This document shows, one piece after another, positions 52,619 to 61,493 of a stretch of 64,000 bases of DNA (its first letter is position 1; every line of letters begins with the position of its first letter). Both the position numbers and the translations under genes were made by a program. The notes beneath the pieces were generated by a model. The model searched no databases. It was not told where the DNA came from and saw nothing but the letters and a program-made list of their open reading frames with translations. This DNA is from Microbacterium oryzae (GTDB lineage Bacteria; Actinomycetota; Actinomycetes; Actinomycetales; Microbacteriaceae), in assembly GCF_030406385.1 (NCBI RefSeq), contig NZ_JAUEPM010000009.1, positions 30,478 through 94,477 on the forward strand, read 5' to 3'.

Positions 52619-54775
52619 CTAGGCGGCCCCCAGCGCCTGCCGCAGCAGGTGCATGAGGGCGGCCATCTGCACCGAGTCACTCGACGTCTCGTCGTACGCC
52701 TCGCCGTCGAGCGCGCGCCCCGCGAGGCCCTGCTTGCGGTCGATGAGCTCGGCGACCTTGCTGTCGATCGTGTGCGCGGCGATGATCCGCCACGCGGTGA
52801 CGGGCTCGTCCTGGCCGATGCGGTGCACGCGGTCGATCGCCTGCGTCTGCTCGGCGGCGGTCCAGCTGAGCTCGGCGAGCACGACGTTCGAGGCGACCTG
52901 CATGTTCACGCCGACCCCGGCTGCCGTGAGCGAGCACACCGCGATGCCGACCTCGGGGTCGTTGTTGAACGCGTCGATCGCGGCCTGGCGCACTGTGCCG
53001 CTCTGCTCGCCGCGCACGGAGACGGCCTTGATCCCTGCCGCTGCGAAGTGCGCCTCGGCCTGGTCCATGACGTCGATGTGCTTGGCGAAGAAGACGACCT
53101 TGCCCACCGAGCGCTGCAGCTGGGCGGCGTAGTCCGCGGCGAGGAGCGCCTTCGCCTGCCCGATCCGGCGCACCATCGCGAAGACATTGTCGCCGCCGTC
53201 GCCGGCCGACTTCGATTCCTCGAGCTCGCTCTGGGCGACCAGTCGCACGATGTCGTCGTCGATCTCGCCCGCTGCGAGGCCGCGGTCGCCGCGCGCCTCG
53301 ATGATGCGGCGGTATCGGGCGGCGAGGCGCTGGCCGAGCTCGCGCTCGGCGGCGCGGATGCTGCGCCCGTACTCGTCGTCCAGCTGCACGGGCAGGTCGG
53401 CGATGAGCTTGTCGGGCAGGTCGGCCGCGACGTCCTTCTTGCGGCGGCGCACGATGCCCATCGAGATCACCGCGTCGCGGGCCTCCGGGTAGAAGGCCTT
53501 GTCGGCGGGCGTCAGGCCCGTCGCATCGAGCTTCTCCATCAGCTCGGGGCCCGGCTTCTCGCCGTTGGTCCAGCCGAGGAAGCGCCAGATCGCGTCGAAG
53601 TCCTCGACGTCGTTGATGAGCGGGGTTCCCGTCAGCGCCAGCAGCAGCGGATGGCCGCCGGGCGCCGTCTCGCGGATGCTCTGAGCGAGGGCGAGCACGT
53701 TCTGGGATCGCTGCGAGGTCAGGTTCTTGATGAAGTGGGCCTCGTCGACGACCATTCCGCGCAGGCCCAGGCCGGCGAGCCATCCGAGGTGCCGGTCGAG
53801 GATCTCGTAGTTGACGATGAACACGTCGGCGAACGCGTCGAGGTCCTGCCCGTCGCCGTTGATGACGGTGGCGCGGCGCTGCGGCGTCCAGCGCTCGACC
53901 TCGCGCGCCCAGTTCATCTTCACGACGTTCGGCACGACGACCACGAGCGGGTACGCGTCGGCGACGGAGGCGGCCAGCACCGACTCCGCGGTCTTGCCGA
54001 GGCCGGGCTCGTCGGCGAGGAGGAAGGAGCGGTGGCCCTCGCGCACCGCCTCGAGGAACCGCGACTGGTGCGGCATGACCTCGAGGCCCTTGGGCGACAG
54101 CCGGTCGAACTCGGGCACGGGCGGCAGCGGCATGGTCGCCGCGCGTCCGCCGGCGCCGAGCTCGAACGCCTTGTAGAGGGGGCCCATGAGCTCCCAGCCG
54201 TCCAGCCGGCGCCGCGGGGTCTCCCCCGAGTCGACGCGCGAGAAGTCGGGCGCGAGGAACGGATTCGCCTCGCGGCGGGCCTCGATCTGCGGCGGCGTGA
54301 CCGCACGCTCGGAGACCACCGGCGGCAGCGCGGCAGCCGCCGGGGCGACGGGCTTGTCGTCGGCGATGATGAGCTCCTCCGGCGGCAGCTCGGCGCCGGC
54401 CTCGAGCAGCCAGTCCCGGCGCATGCGACGGGCGACCGGCGACGTCGCGTGATCGGCCTCCAGCAGCTGGATGAGCGACGTGTCGCGGGCTGCGGTCTTG
54501 GCGAGGATGGTCGCCACCCCGTCGAGGCGCTTCAGCAGCTCCGCGCGGGCCGAGTCGGAGATGGACTCGTCGGCCTTCACGCGGGCGCGCTCCTCTCGGA
54601 CGAGGAACGCGATCACCTGGAACTTCACGCGGTTGGTCGGCCCGAGCTTGTTGCGCTGGGCCTTGGCCTCGATCTCGCGCACCTTGCGGGCGAGGATCGG
54701 GATGACGGGGGCCTCGTCGTCGCGTCGTGCGGACGAGGACTTCTTGCGCTGTCGCGCGGGTGCCGTGGTCGGCAT
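52619..54775 (-). CDS. SNF2-family DEAD/DEAH-box helicase
   Basis: The 718-residue ATPase has a basic N-terminus and a charged region of about 220 residues before the motor. Walker A is LADEPGLGKTAES (about 257), motif II is VDEAHFIKN (about 343), motif III is LALTGTPL, and motif VI is QAIDRVHRIGQDEP (about 650). This resembles the SMARCAL1/HARP branch of SNF2 remodelers, which act on DNA forks or protein-DNA complexes. It stands alone, with no methylase or nuclease gene, so a restriction role is unlikely. AGGAGG lies 3 nt before the ATG. A TAGAAT box at 54979-54984 may be its -10. Confidence 0.9.
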   Translation of the reverse strand: MPTTAPARQRKKSSSARRDDEAPVIPILARKVREIEAKAQRNKLGPTNRVKFQVIAFLVREERARVKADESISDSARAELLKRLDGVATILAKTAARDTSLIQLLEADHATSPVARRMRRDWLLEAGAELPPEELIIADDKPVAPAAAALPPVVSERAVTPPQIEARREANPFLAPDFSRVDSGETPRRRLDGWELMGPLYKAFELGAGGRAATMPLPPVPEFDRLSPKGLEVMPHQSRFLEAVREGHRSFLLADEPGLGKTAESVLAASVADAYPLVVVVPNVVKMNWAREVERWTPQRRATVINGDGQDLDAFADVFIVNYEILDRHLGWLAGLGLRGMVVDEAHFIKNLTSQRSQNVLALAQSIRETAPGGHPLLLALTGTPLINDVEDFDAIWRFLGWTNGEKPGPELMEKLDATGLTPADKAFYPEARDAVISMGIVRRRKKDVAADLPDKLIADLPVQLDDEYGRSIRAAERELGQRLAARYRRIIEARGDRGLAAGEIDDDIVRLVAQSELEESKSAGDGGDNVFAMVRRIGQAKALLAADYAAQLQRSVGKVVFFAKHIDVMDQAEAHFAAAGIKAVSVRGEQSGTVRQAAIDAFNNDPEVGIAVCSLTAAGVGVNMQVASNVVLAELSWTAAEQTQAIDRVHRIGQDEPVTAWRIIAAHTIDSKVAELIDRKQGLAGRALDGEAYDETSSDSVQMAALMHLLRQALGAA

Positions 54776-55031
54776 GCTCCTCCTGAGCGTCGCTTCCGGC
54801 CGCCGCTGATGCGACCGGTCGAAGTCGTGCGTGCGTCGCGCGCCGCCGAACTGCGGCGGCGCCGGCCGTCGCTGTGGACGGGCGGCGACCGGGCAGCGCG
54901 CGAAAACCCGGCGCCCGGTGACGCGGCCCGCTCCTCCGGCGCTGTCGCGTCGAACGGATGAGCGGAAGCCTCACGGGCATTCTACGGCATCGGCCTCCGC
55001 GCCGGGAGCAGCGCCCGTCGGGGCGTCGCGC
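54776..55031. other. Intergenic region upstream of the helicase
   Basis: This stretch of 256 bp holds no gene. On the minus strand a TAGAAT box (54979-54984) is the best promoter candidate for the helicase and would give a leader of about 200 nt. A single LexA half-site (TCGAAC, 54951) has no partner arm. Confidence 0.4.
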
Positions 55032-55628
55032 TCAGCCCCAGAGGGTCGCGACGATGTCGTCGGTGTACTGCGGTTCGAAGTCGGCGTTGAGCCAGTGCGT
55101 GGCGACCCAGCCGCCATCGCCCAGCACGTGCACCTCGCCCCAGGCGCCCTGCTCCGGTCCGCTCGACTCCTGCTCGCGCTCGCACCGCGCGACCGCGTCG
55201 CGGTCCTCGCAGGTGAGGCCGCCTTCGACCAGCGCAGAGCGAAGCGTCTCGATCTGCGCGTCGTCGACGGCCGCCACGGTGGTCGCGATCCCGACCTCGC
55301 CGGCGGTCCCCCAGGTGCATCGCAGGGGCTCGGCCGCATCGAGCACCTCGAGCGCGGGCACGACCTCGGTCGAGAGCATCGTCAGCCCCTGGTCGTTGAG
55401 CGGCCCGACCTCCTCGCTGAGGATGGCGAGCGCTTCGGCCGACCACACCCCGTCGCAGGACCCCGGCACCGCGAACCCCTCGGGCGTCGCGGTCGCGGTC
55501 GGCGTGGCCGACGGCGTCGCGCCGCCCGTGGGCTGGGAGGGCGCGGAGCCCGACTCGCCGCCCGCGCATCCGGTGAGGGCGAGGAGGACTCCCGCGACAA
55601 CGAGAGGGGCGAGAGCGCAGCGCTTCAT
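55032..55628 (-). CDS. Putative lipoprotein, DUF3558-like
   Basis: The 198-residue protein has a lipoprotein signal ([21 protein letters not shown], Cys at 21) and a Ser/Pro/Thr-rich linker (about 25-50). A globular domain follows with paired cysteines (PGSCDGVW, LRCTWG, LTCEDRD, ARCERE). Anchored outside the membrane, it may be held by two disulfides. The family is uncertain; DUF3558-like proteins share this plan. A TAGCGT box 7 nt before the ATG predicts a leaderless mRNA. The role is unknown. Confidence 0.75.
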   Translation of the reverse strand: MKRCALAPLVVAGVLLALTGCAGGESGSAPSQPTGGATPSATPTATATPEGFAVPGSCDGVWSAEALAILSEEVGPLNDQGLTMLSTEVVPALEVLDAAEPLRCTWGTAGEVGIATTVAAVDDAQIETLRSALVEGGLTCEDRDAVARCEREQESSGPEQGAWGEVHVLGDGGWVATHWLNADFEPQYTDDIVATLWG

Positions 55629-55635
55629 GGCGTCG

Positions 55636-55641
55636 ACGCTA
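55636..55641 (-). promoter_or_regulatory. Predicted -10 box, leaderless lipoprotein gene
   Basis: TAGCGT on the minus strand ends 7 nt before the ATG at 55628. Confidence 0.5.
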
Positions 55642-55786
55642 GCCCAGGGCGGCGCGCGCGGTCGCCGCCCCCGCGGATCGTGACCCGATCGCGTCGTGGC
55701 CGCGACCGGTGCACCATCGGATGGCGGTCGCCCGTTCGCCGTCGGATGGCCGCCGCCCGCATCGAGGTCGGCCGACGCCCCGCCAC

Positions 55787-55792
55787 TAGGCT
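55787..55792 (+). promoter_or_regulatory. Predicted -10 box of deoC
   Basis: TAGGCT ends 6 nt before ATG 55799. The 6 nt between (GGGGGC) could also pair with the ribosome. Confidence 0.5.
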
Positions 55793-55798
55793 GGGGGC

Positions 55799-56518
55799 AT
55801 GGCCATCGAGCTCACCGAGGCGGCCGTCGCCGCCACCATCGACCACGCGATCCTCAAGCCCGACTTCACACAGGCCGACGTCGACCGAGAGCTCGACATC
55901 GCCGCCGAGTGGGGCGTCTTCAGCGTCTGCGTGCGCCCCTCCGACATCGCCTATGCTGCCCGCCGCCTGGCCGGCACGTCGGTCGCGGTCGGGACCGTCA
56001 TCGGGTTCCCGCACGGCACCACCTCCACGGCGACCAAGGTCGCCGAGCTGCGCCAGGCTCGTGCAGACGGCGCGACGGAGTTCGACATGGTGGTGCACAT
56101 CGGCGCTCTCCGCGGCGGCGAGGATGAGCGCGTCCTGGCCGACATCCGCGAGGTCGTCGCGGCTGCCGAGGGCCTCGTGACCAAGGTCATCCTGGAGACC
56201 AGTCTCCTCGGCGACGAGCAGATCGCGCGGGGCAGCCGGCTCGTCGAGGCCGGCGGCGCCACCTTCGTGAAGACGTCCACCGGGTTCGCCGGCGGCGGTG
56301 CGACCGTCGAGCACGTCACCCTCATGCGAGAGAGCGTGTCGTCGGCCGTGCAGGTGAAGGCCTCCGGCGGCGTCCGCGGCCTCGACGCCGCCGTCGCCAT
56401 GCTCGAAGCGGGCGCGACGCGTCTCGGAACCAGCGCGAGCGCGACCATCCTGGGCGAGCTGCGGGCGCGCGCCGCCGGCGACCGGGCTTCGGCCGTCGAG
56501 GATTCCAGCTCGTACTGA
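55799..56518 (+). CDS. deoC: Deoxyribose-phosphate aldolase
   Basis: DeoC splits 2-deoxyribose-5-phosphate into glyceraldehyde-3-phosphate and acetaldehyde in nucleoside breakdown. The 239-residue TIM barrel has TIDHAILKPDFT at the start, GTVIGFPHGTTST, the Schiff-base Lys in FVKTSTGFAGGGAT (about 157) and VKASGGVRGL with the second Lys. Length is normal. It converges on ribF with only 1 bp between stop codons. Confidence 0.95.
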   Translation: MAIELTEAAVAATIDHAILKPDFTQADVDRELDIAAEWGVFSVCVRPSDIAYAARRLAGTSVAVGTVIGFPHGTTSTATKVAELRQARADGATEFDMVVHIGALRGGEDERVLADIREVVAAAEGLVTKVILETSLLGDEQIARGSRLVEAGGATFVKTSTGFAGGGATVEHVTLMRESVSSAVQVKASGGVRGLDAAVAMLEAGATRLGTSASATILGELRARAAGDRASAVEDSSSY

Positions 56519-56519
56519 C

Positions 56520-57461
56520 TCAGCCGATGCGGAGGACGTCGCGCGTGCGCACGACGTCCTCCGTCATCTGCATGATGAGCTTCTCGACGCCCTCGAACGC
56601 GACCATGCCGCGGATGCGCGTGACGAAGCGCACCTCCGCGCGACGTCCGTAGAGATCGAGGTCGTGCTCGTCGAGCACGTACGCCTCCACCTGCCGTCGG
56701 TTCACGTCGTCGAAGGTGGGGTTGCTGCCGACCGAGATCGCGGCCGGATACGAGGTCTCGTCGACGACCAGCCATCCCGCATACACGCCGTCACCGGGAA
56801 TGAAGCCCTCCGCGTCCTGCGAGAGGTTGGCGGTGGGGAACCCGAGCTCGCGCCCGCGCTTCAGACCGTGCACGATCTCGCCGCGCACCGCGTGCGGGCG
56901 GCCGAGGAGCGTCGCCGCCCGCTCCACGTCGCCGGCGTCGAGCAGCTCCCGGATCCACGAGGACGAGACCCGCCGCCCATCCCCTTCGCTCGCGACGTCG
57001 GGCATCACCTCGACGGAGAAGCCGTGCACAGCGCCCATGCGCTCGAGGAGGGCCGCGTCGCCCGCTCCCCCGCGCCCGAACCGGAAGTCGCGGCCGACGA
57101 GCACGCGCCGCGCCCGCAGCGCGCCGACGAGCACGCGCTCGACGAACGCCTCCGCGTCCTCGGCCGCCAGCTCCTCATCGAAGGCCAGCAGCAGGGTCGC
57201 GTCGATGCCGGTGTCGGCGAGCAGGTCGATCTTCTGCTCCACCCCGACGAGCGGACGCGGACAGCGCGACGGCGCGATCAGGGCGAGCGGGTTGCGGTCG
57301 AACGTGACCGCGACCGACCGCGCCCCGATGGCGCGCGCGTCGTCGAGCATGCGCGCCACGAGGGCGCGGTGTCCCGCGTGCAGCCCGTCGAACTTCCCGA
57401 TCGCGACGACCGACGGCCCCAGGTCGGACGGCACATGCCGCGCGTCGCGGAAGAGCATCAT
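56520..57461 (-). CDS. ribF: Bifunctional riboflavin kinase/FAD synthetase
   Basis: RibF phosphorylates riboflavin to FMN and adenylates it to FAD. The N-terminal adenylyltransferase (about 1-185) has AIGKFDGLHAGHRALV and VGRDFRFGRGGAGD. The C-terminal kinase has GLKRGRELGFPTANL, PGDGVYAGWL and SVGSNPTF. The 313-residue length is standard. ATG 57461 or 57458 overlaps the stop of the upstream membrane-protein gene (ATGATGA), so translation is coupled. It belongs to a truB / membrane / membrane / ribF run, a conserved neighbourhood downstream of rbfA. Confidence 0.95.
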   Translation of the reverse strand: MMLFRDARHVPSDLGPSVVAIGKFDGLHAGHRALVARMLDDARAIGARSVAVTFDRNPLALIAPSRCPRPLVGVEQKIDLLADTGIDATLLLAFDEELAAEDAEAFVERVLVGALRARRVLVGRDFRFGRGGAGDAALLERMGAVHGFSVEVMPDVASEGDGRRVSSSWIRELLDAGDVERAATLLGRPHAVRGEIVHGLKRGRELGFPTANLSQDAEGFIPGDGVYAGWLVVDETSYPAAISVGSNPTFDDVNRRQVEAYVLDEHDLDLYGRRAEVRFVTRIRGMVAFEGVEKLIMQMTEDVVRTRDVLRIG

Positions 57462-57895
57462 CGCGCGGCCGCCGCGAGCTCGGGCACGGGTGCCGGACGA
57501 TGCGTGCGCAGCCACCAGATGCCGCAGAACGGCAGGACGAGGGGGATCCACACGTAGCCGCTGCCGTACAGCGACCACACCGTCGGGTGCTGGAAGAGCT
57601 CGGGCAGGACGATGCTGAGCGTCCCGACCACGAGCACGCCGACCAGCTCGAAGATCACCGCGACCCAGGCCATCCGGTACCAGGCGCGACTGCGCGAGAA
57701 CATCAGCGCGAGCGTGGCGAGGATGTACACGACGGCGGCCGCGGCCGACAGGCCGTACGCCAGGGGCGCGTCGTCGAACTCGCGCACGATCTGCACGAAG
57801 GAGCGCCCCGTGGCCGCGAGCGCCATCACGCCGTACACGAACACGAGGACGATGCCGGCGCCGGTGATCCGGCGGGCTGACGCGGGCTCAGTCAT
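57458..57895 (-). CDS. Four-helix membrane protein, conserved hypothetical
   Basis: The 145-residue protein has four membrane helices (about 12-30, 45-66, 74-95, 112-130) and a short basic C-terminus (WWLRTHRP). I see no catalytic motif. It sits between truB and ribF with a coupled overlap into ribF, and a related-looking small membrane gene precedes it. TAAAAT 9 nt before the ATG is a possible -10. The function is unknown. Confidence 0.75.
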   Translation of the reverse strand: MTEPASARRITGAGIVLVFVYGVMALAATGRSFVQIVREFDDAPLAYGLSAAAAVVYILATLALMFSRSRAWYRMAWVAVIFELVGVLVVGTLSIVLPELFQHPTVWSLYGSGYVWIPLVLPFCGIWWLRTHRPAPVPELAAAAR

Positions 57896-57968
57896 AACGC
57901 ATCCATTTTAGGCGGGCGGCCGAGCGCGGACGCGCACGAGTCGGACGCGCCCCGGCGGATGGCCGTGG

Positions 57969-58337
57969 TCACGCGATCTGGATGGTCCAGATCACATGCA
58001 TCCGGTAGACCATCACCGCGACGGCGAGACCGAGGACGCCCATGACCACGACACTCCACCGCGACCGGTCCACGAACGCCCAGACGATGCCGGCGATCGG
58101 CAGGAGCGCGGCGGAGACGAGGTAGGTCCAGAACTCCAGGAGGTCGCCCGTCGGGGGGTTCCCGACGAAGGGCGCCACGATCGCCACGACGATCTGGGCG
58201 ATGAGCAGCACCTGCACCAGGGCGAGCGCGCCCACCGAGAGGTCGCTGGGACGTCGGCCGGCGAGACCCAGCGCGATGCACAGCACGCCCGCGAGGGCTG
58301 CGACGACGACCTGGGCGGTGGTGAACCCGGCGATCAC
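57969..58337 (-). CDS. Small four-helix membrane protein, hypothetical
   Basis: The 122-residue protein is almost wholly hydrophobic, with four predicted helices and short loops (RRPSDLS, GNPPTGDLLE). Its GTG start overlaps the truB stop (GTGA), so it is translated by coupling from the truB mRNA. No family is recognised. Confidence 0.72.
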   Translation of the reverse strand: MIAGFTTAQVVVAALAGVLCIALGLAGRRPSDLSVGALALVQVLLIAQIVVAIVAPFVGNPPTGDLLEFWTYLVSAALLPIAGIVWAFVDRSRWSVVVMGVLGLAVAVMVYRMHVIWTIQIA

Positions 58338-59251
58338 TCGGCGTCTCCCGAGACCTCGGGCATGTTCATGACGCTCTTGACCGCGTCGCCGCGCTTCTCC
58401 ACGATCCCGATGAGCCGGCCGTCGGGATGGACCGCCGCCGCCCGCTCGCCGCGCACGCGTCCGGCGGCGCCGGCGAGGCGCTTGCCGTGGCGCAGATCGC
58501 GCGCCTCGTCGGCGGTGGCGTCGAAGCGGCCCAGCACTCGAGTGGCCACCTCAGCGGGCGGCAGGAGCGCCGCGTCGGCGAGGGCTTCGAGCGAAGCGCC
58601 GTCCACGACGTCGAACGGTCCGACGTGCGTGCGCCGCAGGGCGGTGAGGTGCCCGCCGACGCCGAGCCCGGCGCCGAGGTCGCGGGCGAGGGCGCGGATG
58701 TAGGTGCCCGAGGAGCAGTCGACCTCGACGTCGAGGTCTACGCCGTCGGCGCCGCGCCGGATGGCCGTGACGGCGAAGCGCGAGATGGTCACCGCCCGCG
58801 CGGCGAGCTCGACCTCCTCCCCTGCGCGCACGCGGTCGTACGCGCGGCGTCCGTCGACCTTGATGGCCGACACGGCGCTCGGCACCTGCGAGATGTCTCC
58901 GGTGAGCGCGGCGACGCCGCCGGCGATGGCGTCGTCGGACACGGTGGCCAGCTGCTCCGGCGACGCCTGCGCGACCGTGTCGCCCTCGGCGTCGTCGGTG
59001 GTGGTGGTCTGGCCGAGGCGGATGGTCGCGGTGTAGGTCTTGCCGAGGCCGACGAGGTAGGTCAGCAGCCGCGTCGACCCCTCCACCCCGAGGACGAGCA
59101 GCCCGGTCGCCATGGGGTCGAGGGTGCCCGCGTGGCCGATCTTGCGGGTGCCGAGCGCGCGGCGTGCTCGCGCGACCACGTCGTGACTGGTGAGCCCTCC
59201 CGGCTTGTCGACGAGCAGGATGCCTCCGGCAGTGGGAACGCGTGACGCCAT
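58334..59251 (-). CDS. truB: tRNA pseudouridine(55) synthase
   Basis: TruB makes pseudouridine 55 in the T-loop of tRNAs. The 305-residue product has the catalytic Asp in GTLDPMATGLLVLG (about 43), the opening GILLVDKPGGLTSHDVV, and the block RAYDRVRAGEEVEL. A C-terminal extension from about 225 replaces the PUA domain, as in other actinobacteria. TAATCT 6 nt before the ATG predicts a leaderless mRNA, and the intervening GGGGGG may aid ribosome binding. It leads the truB-ribF run. Confidence 0.95.
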   Translation of the reverse strand: MASRVPTAGGILLVDKPGGLTSHDVVARARRALGTRKIGHAGTLDPMATGLLVLGVEGSTRLLTYLVGLGKTYTATIRLGQTTTTDDAEGDTVAQASPEQLATVSDDAIAGGVAALTGDISQVPSAVSAIKVDGRRAYDRVRAGEEVELAARAVTISRFAVTAIRRGADGVDLDVEVDCSSGTYIRALARDLGAGLGVGGHLTALRRTHVGPFDVVDGASLEALADAALLPPAEVATRVLGRFDATADEARDLRHGKRLAGAAGRVRGERAAAVHPDGRLIGIVEKRGDAVKSVMNMPEVSGDAE

Positions 59252-59257
59252 CCCCCC

Positions 59258-59263
59258 AGATTA
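59258..59263 (-). promoter_or_regulatory. Predicted -10 box of truB
   Basis: TAATCT on the minus strand ends 6 nt before the truB ATG. Confidence 0.5.
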
Positions 59264-59301
59264 TCTTCCCCCTTTCGGGGCGCGGGTCGGGCGCCAGCGG
59301 G

Positions 59302-59964
59302 TCAGGCGCACGCGTCCTGGACGGGCGGCTCCCCCGACGTGATGGCGACCGAGCGCGCGCCGTCCTCGCCGTCGACGTACTCGAAGAACAGTGCTGTGTC
59401 GTGGTCCCCGGGCACGCGGAGGAAGGTCCGGCCGTCTGCTGCCTCCACGTCCTGTGCGTCTTCGTGGACGGCCTGGACCTCGGCGCGCGAGGCGCCGATC
59501 CCCAGGCCGTCGGCGGTGCGCGGCCCGGCGCCCGACCGCCGTGCGAGTGATTCGACGGCCGCGCCCGTCACGGAGCCGGCGGCGCCGGGCGCGCGCTGGA
59601 AGGAGACGAGGTAGGCCCCGTCGGGCGCGCTCCAGTACGAGACCCAGGCGCAGCGGCGGTCGTTGACCCAGTCTCCGGGCAGCGCGGCCACGGTGGCGTC
59701 GAAGTCGTCGCCGATGGAGATGGGGCCGAGCTCGTGCGGCTCGATCTCCCAGGTCGCGGGGTTCCACGGGTCCTCGGCGCCGCGACCCGGGGCGGCCGGC
59801 GTCTGCGATGCGGTGGGCGAGGCGCTCGGCGCCGGAGCGGATGACGCCTGCGAGGCGACGGCGCTGTCGTCGACGGGCGCGGCCTGCTGGTATGCGGTGG
59901 CGCACCCGACGGCGGCGACCACCAGCGTCGCGGCAACCACGACTGCGGCGGTGATGCGCGCCAT
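59302..59964 (-). CDS. Putative lipoprotein, hypothetical
   Basis: The 220-residue protein has a signal with a lipobox (VVAAVGC, Cys at 21) and an Ala/Ser/Pro-rich linker to about residue 60. A domain follows with WEIEPHELGPISIGDDFDATV and ADGLGIGASRAEVQAV. The last two blocks look like paired repeats in which each unit starts with an (I/L)GIG-type turn. It is surface-anchored; the function is unknown. GAGAGGAG precedes the ATG, and TAGCGT at 59993-59998 could be the -10 with a leader of about 25 nt. Confidence 0.72.
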   Translation of the reverse strand: MARITAAVVVAATLVVAAVGCATAYQQAAPVDDSAVASQASSAPAPSASPTASQTPAAPGRGAEDPWNPATWEIEPHELGPISIGDDFDATVAALPGDWVNDRRCAWVSYWSAPDGAYLVSFQRAPGAAGSVTGAAVESLARRSGAGPRTADGLGIGASRAEVQAVHEDAQDVEAADGRTFLRVPGDHDTALFFEYVDGEDGARSVAITSGEPPVQDACA

Positions 59965-60100
59965 CCGTGCTCCTCTCGACAGGCCCTCATCGACGCTAAC
60001 GGCACGATCGGCCCATCCGGTAACGGTTAGGACGCCGTCCGATAACGCTTCGGTCGCGCTCGCCCCCGAGGAGCCTGAGGACGAGCCGGCGACCGCGGCT

Positions 60101-60106
60101 TAGGCT
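60101..60106 (+). promoter_or_regulatory. Predicted -10 box, leaderless mutY
   Basis: TAGGCT ends 6 nt before ATG 60113. Confidence 0.5.
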
Positions 60107-60112
60107 GAGGCG

Positions 60113-60979
60113 ATGCCCGCCCTCGCCGACACGCTCGTGCCGTGGTTCCGCGCCCACGCGCGCGATCTGCCGTGGCGACGGCCGGGGTACGGGGCGTGGG
60201 GCACGCTCGTCAGCGAGTTCATGCTGCAGCAGACGCCGGTCGCCCGGGTGATCCCCCATCTCGAGGCGTGGCTCGCGCGCTGGCCCACGCCGGCGGCGCT
60301 CGCCGCCGACCCGCCGGCCGAGGCCGTGCGGCAGTGGGCGAACCTCGGGTATCCGCGTCGTGCCCTCTGGCTGCACCGCGCGGCCGTGGAGATCCGCGAC
60401 CGCCATGCGGGCGTCGTCCCGCGCGACGTCGACGCGCTCCTGGCGCTGACCGGCATCGGCGACTACACCGCCCGCGCCGTGGCGGTGTTCGCCTACGGCG
60501 ACCATCACCCCGTGGTGGACACGAACACGCGACGCGTCATCGCGCGAGTGGTCGACGGCCACGCACAACCGGGGGCCCCGCACCGGCGCGACCTCGCCGC
60601 GATGGCGGCGCTCCTGCCGGATGACGTCGCCGACGCCGCGGCCATGAACGCCGCGACCATGGAGCTCGGCCAGGTGATCTGCACGGCGCGCGCGCCGCGG
60701 TGCGACGAGTGCCCGGTGCGCGTCGCCTGCGCGTGGTTCGCGGCGGGGCGCCCGGCGACCGAGGACACTCGCCGTCGGCAGGCCCGCTACGAGGGCAGCG
60801 ACCGCCAGGCGCGCGGCGCGGTCCTCCGACAGCTGCGCGCGAGCGATCCGGCGCCTGCCCTGCAGGACGCGGTGATCGCAGAATGGCCCGACCGCGCTCA
60901 GCGCGACCGGGCCATCCTCTCGCTGCTGTCCGACGGCCTCATCGAGGCCGACGGCGAGACGCTGCGTCTGCCGCGATGA
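60113..60979 (+). CDS. mutY: A/G-specific adenine glycosylase
   Basis: MutY removes adenine mispaired with 8-oxoguanine. The 288-residue product has the catalytic Glu in SEFMLQQTPVARV (about 36-48), the HhH motif LTGIGDYTARAVAVFAYG, the Asp in VVDTNTRRV, and a full 4Fe-4S motif C-x6-C-x2-C-x5-C (CTARAPRCDECPVRVAC). Only about 65 residues follow the cluster, too few for the complete MutT-like domain that reads 8-oxoG in E. coli MutY. It converges on rbfA with 3 bp between stops. Confidence 0.93.
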   Translation: MPALADTLVPWFRAHARDLPWRRPGYGAWGTLVSEFMLQQTPVARVIPHLEAWLARWPTPAALAADPPAEAVRQWANLGYPRRALWLHRAAVEIRDRHAGVVPRDVDALLALTGIGDYTARAVAVFAYGDHHPVVDTNTRRVIARVVDGHAQPGAPHRRDLAAMAALLPDDVADAAAMNAATMELGQVICTARAPRCDECPVRVACAWFAAGRPATEDTRRRQARYEGSDRQARGAVLRQLRASDPAPALQDAVIAEWPDRAQRDRAILSLLSDGLIEADGETLRLPR

Positions 60980-60982
60980 GAA

Positions 60983-61420
60983 TCAGTCCTCGTCGTCCGC
61001 TTCACGCGGCTTGACGTAGGGGTCCTCTCCCGCCGCCCACTGGGCGCCGGCGGCGAGCCCCGCGACGGCCTCATCGCGCTCGCGCGCCTCGCGCAGCAGC
61101 GCGGTGAGGTGGTCGGCGGTCTCGGGAAGAGCGTCGGGGATGAACTCCAGCGACGGGGTGAGCCGTGTGTTCAGCTGGCGTCCGACCTCGCTGCGGAGCA
61201 TGCCCGTCGCGGCCTTCAGCGCGGCGCCGCTTCCCGCGCGCTCCTCGTCGGAGCCGTACACCGTGTAGAAGACGGAGGCGTGCTGCAGGTCACCCGACAC
61301 CCGCACATCCGTGATCGTCACGAAGCCCAGGCGCGGATCGCGCAGGCCCTTCTCGAGGCGCTCGGCGAGGATGACGCGGATGCGATCCGCGAGTCGTGCC
61401 TGACGTTCCTGTCCTGCCAT
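60983..61420 (-). CDS. rbfA: Ribosome-binding factor A
   Basis: RbfA helps mature the 16S rRNA 5' end on the 30S subunit. The 145-residue KH-fold protein shows RLADRIRVILAERLEKGLRDPRLGF at the start and FYTVYGSDEERA in the middle. It has an acidic C-terminal tail. GGAGGA lies before ATG 61420. infB lies 73 bp upstream, with a strong hairpin in the gap. Confidence 0.94.
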   Translation of the reverse strand: MAGQERQARLADRIRVILAERLEKGLRDPRLGFVTITDVRVSGDLQHASVFYTVYGSDEERAGSGAALKAATGMLRSEVGRQLNTRLTPSLEFIPDALPETADHLTALLREARERDEAVAGLAAGAQWAAGEDPYVKPREADDED

Positions 61421-61441
61421 CTTGTCCTCCTTGGATGAGAC

Positions 61442-61477
61442 GGCCCTGCCGAGCGGCCGAAGCCGCCCGGCAGGGCC
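61442..61477 (-). other. Hairpin between infB and rbfA
   Basis: A 10-bp perfect stem (GGCCCTGCCG, 61442-61451, with 61468-61477) has a nested CGGC/GCCG stem in the loop. It lies in the 73-bp infB-rbfA gap. It may attenuate rbfA, mark an RNA processing site or terminate part of the transcripts. Confidence 0.6.
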
Positions 61478-61493
61478 AGGGGGGAGATCCGCG

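Noticed and set aside
52619..54775. Part of a DISARM-, Type I/III- or other phage-defence locus
   Set aside because: The SNF2 gene is flanked by pfkA and a lipoprotein gene, with no methylase, PLD nuclease or other defence partner.
54951..54966. LexA box upstream of the SNF2 helicase
   Set aside because: Only the left half (TCGAAC) is present. The right half does not match GTTCGA.
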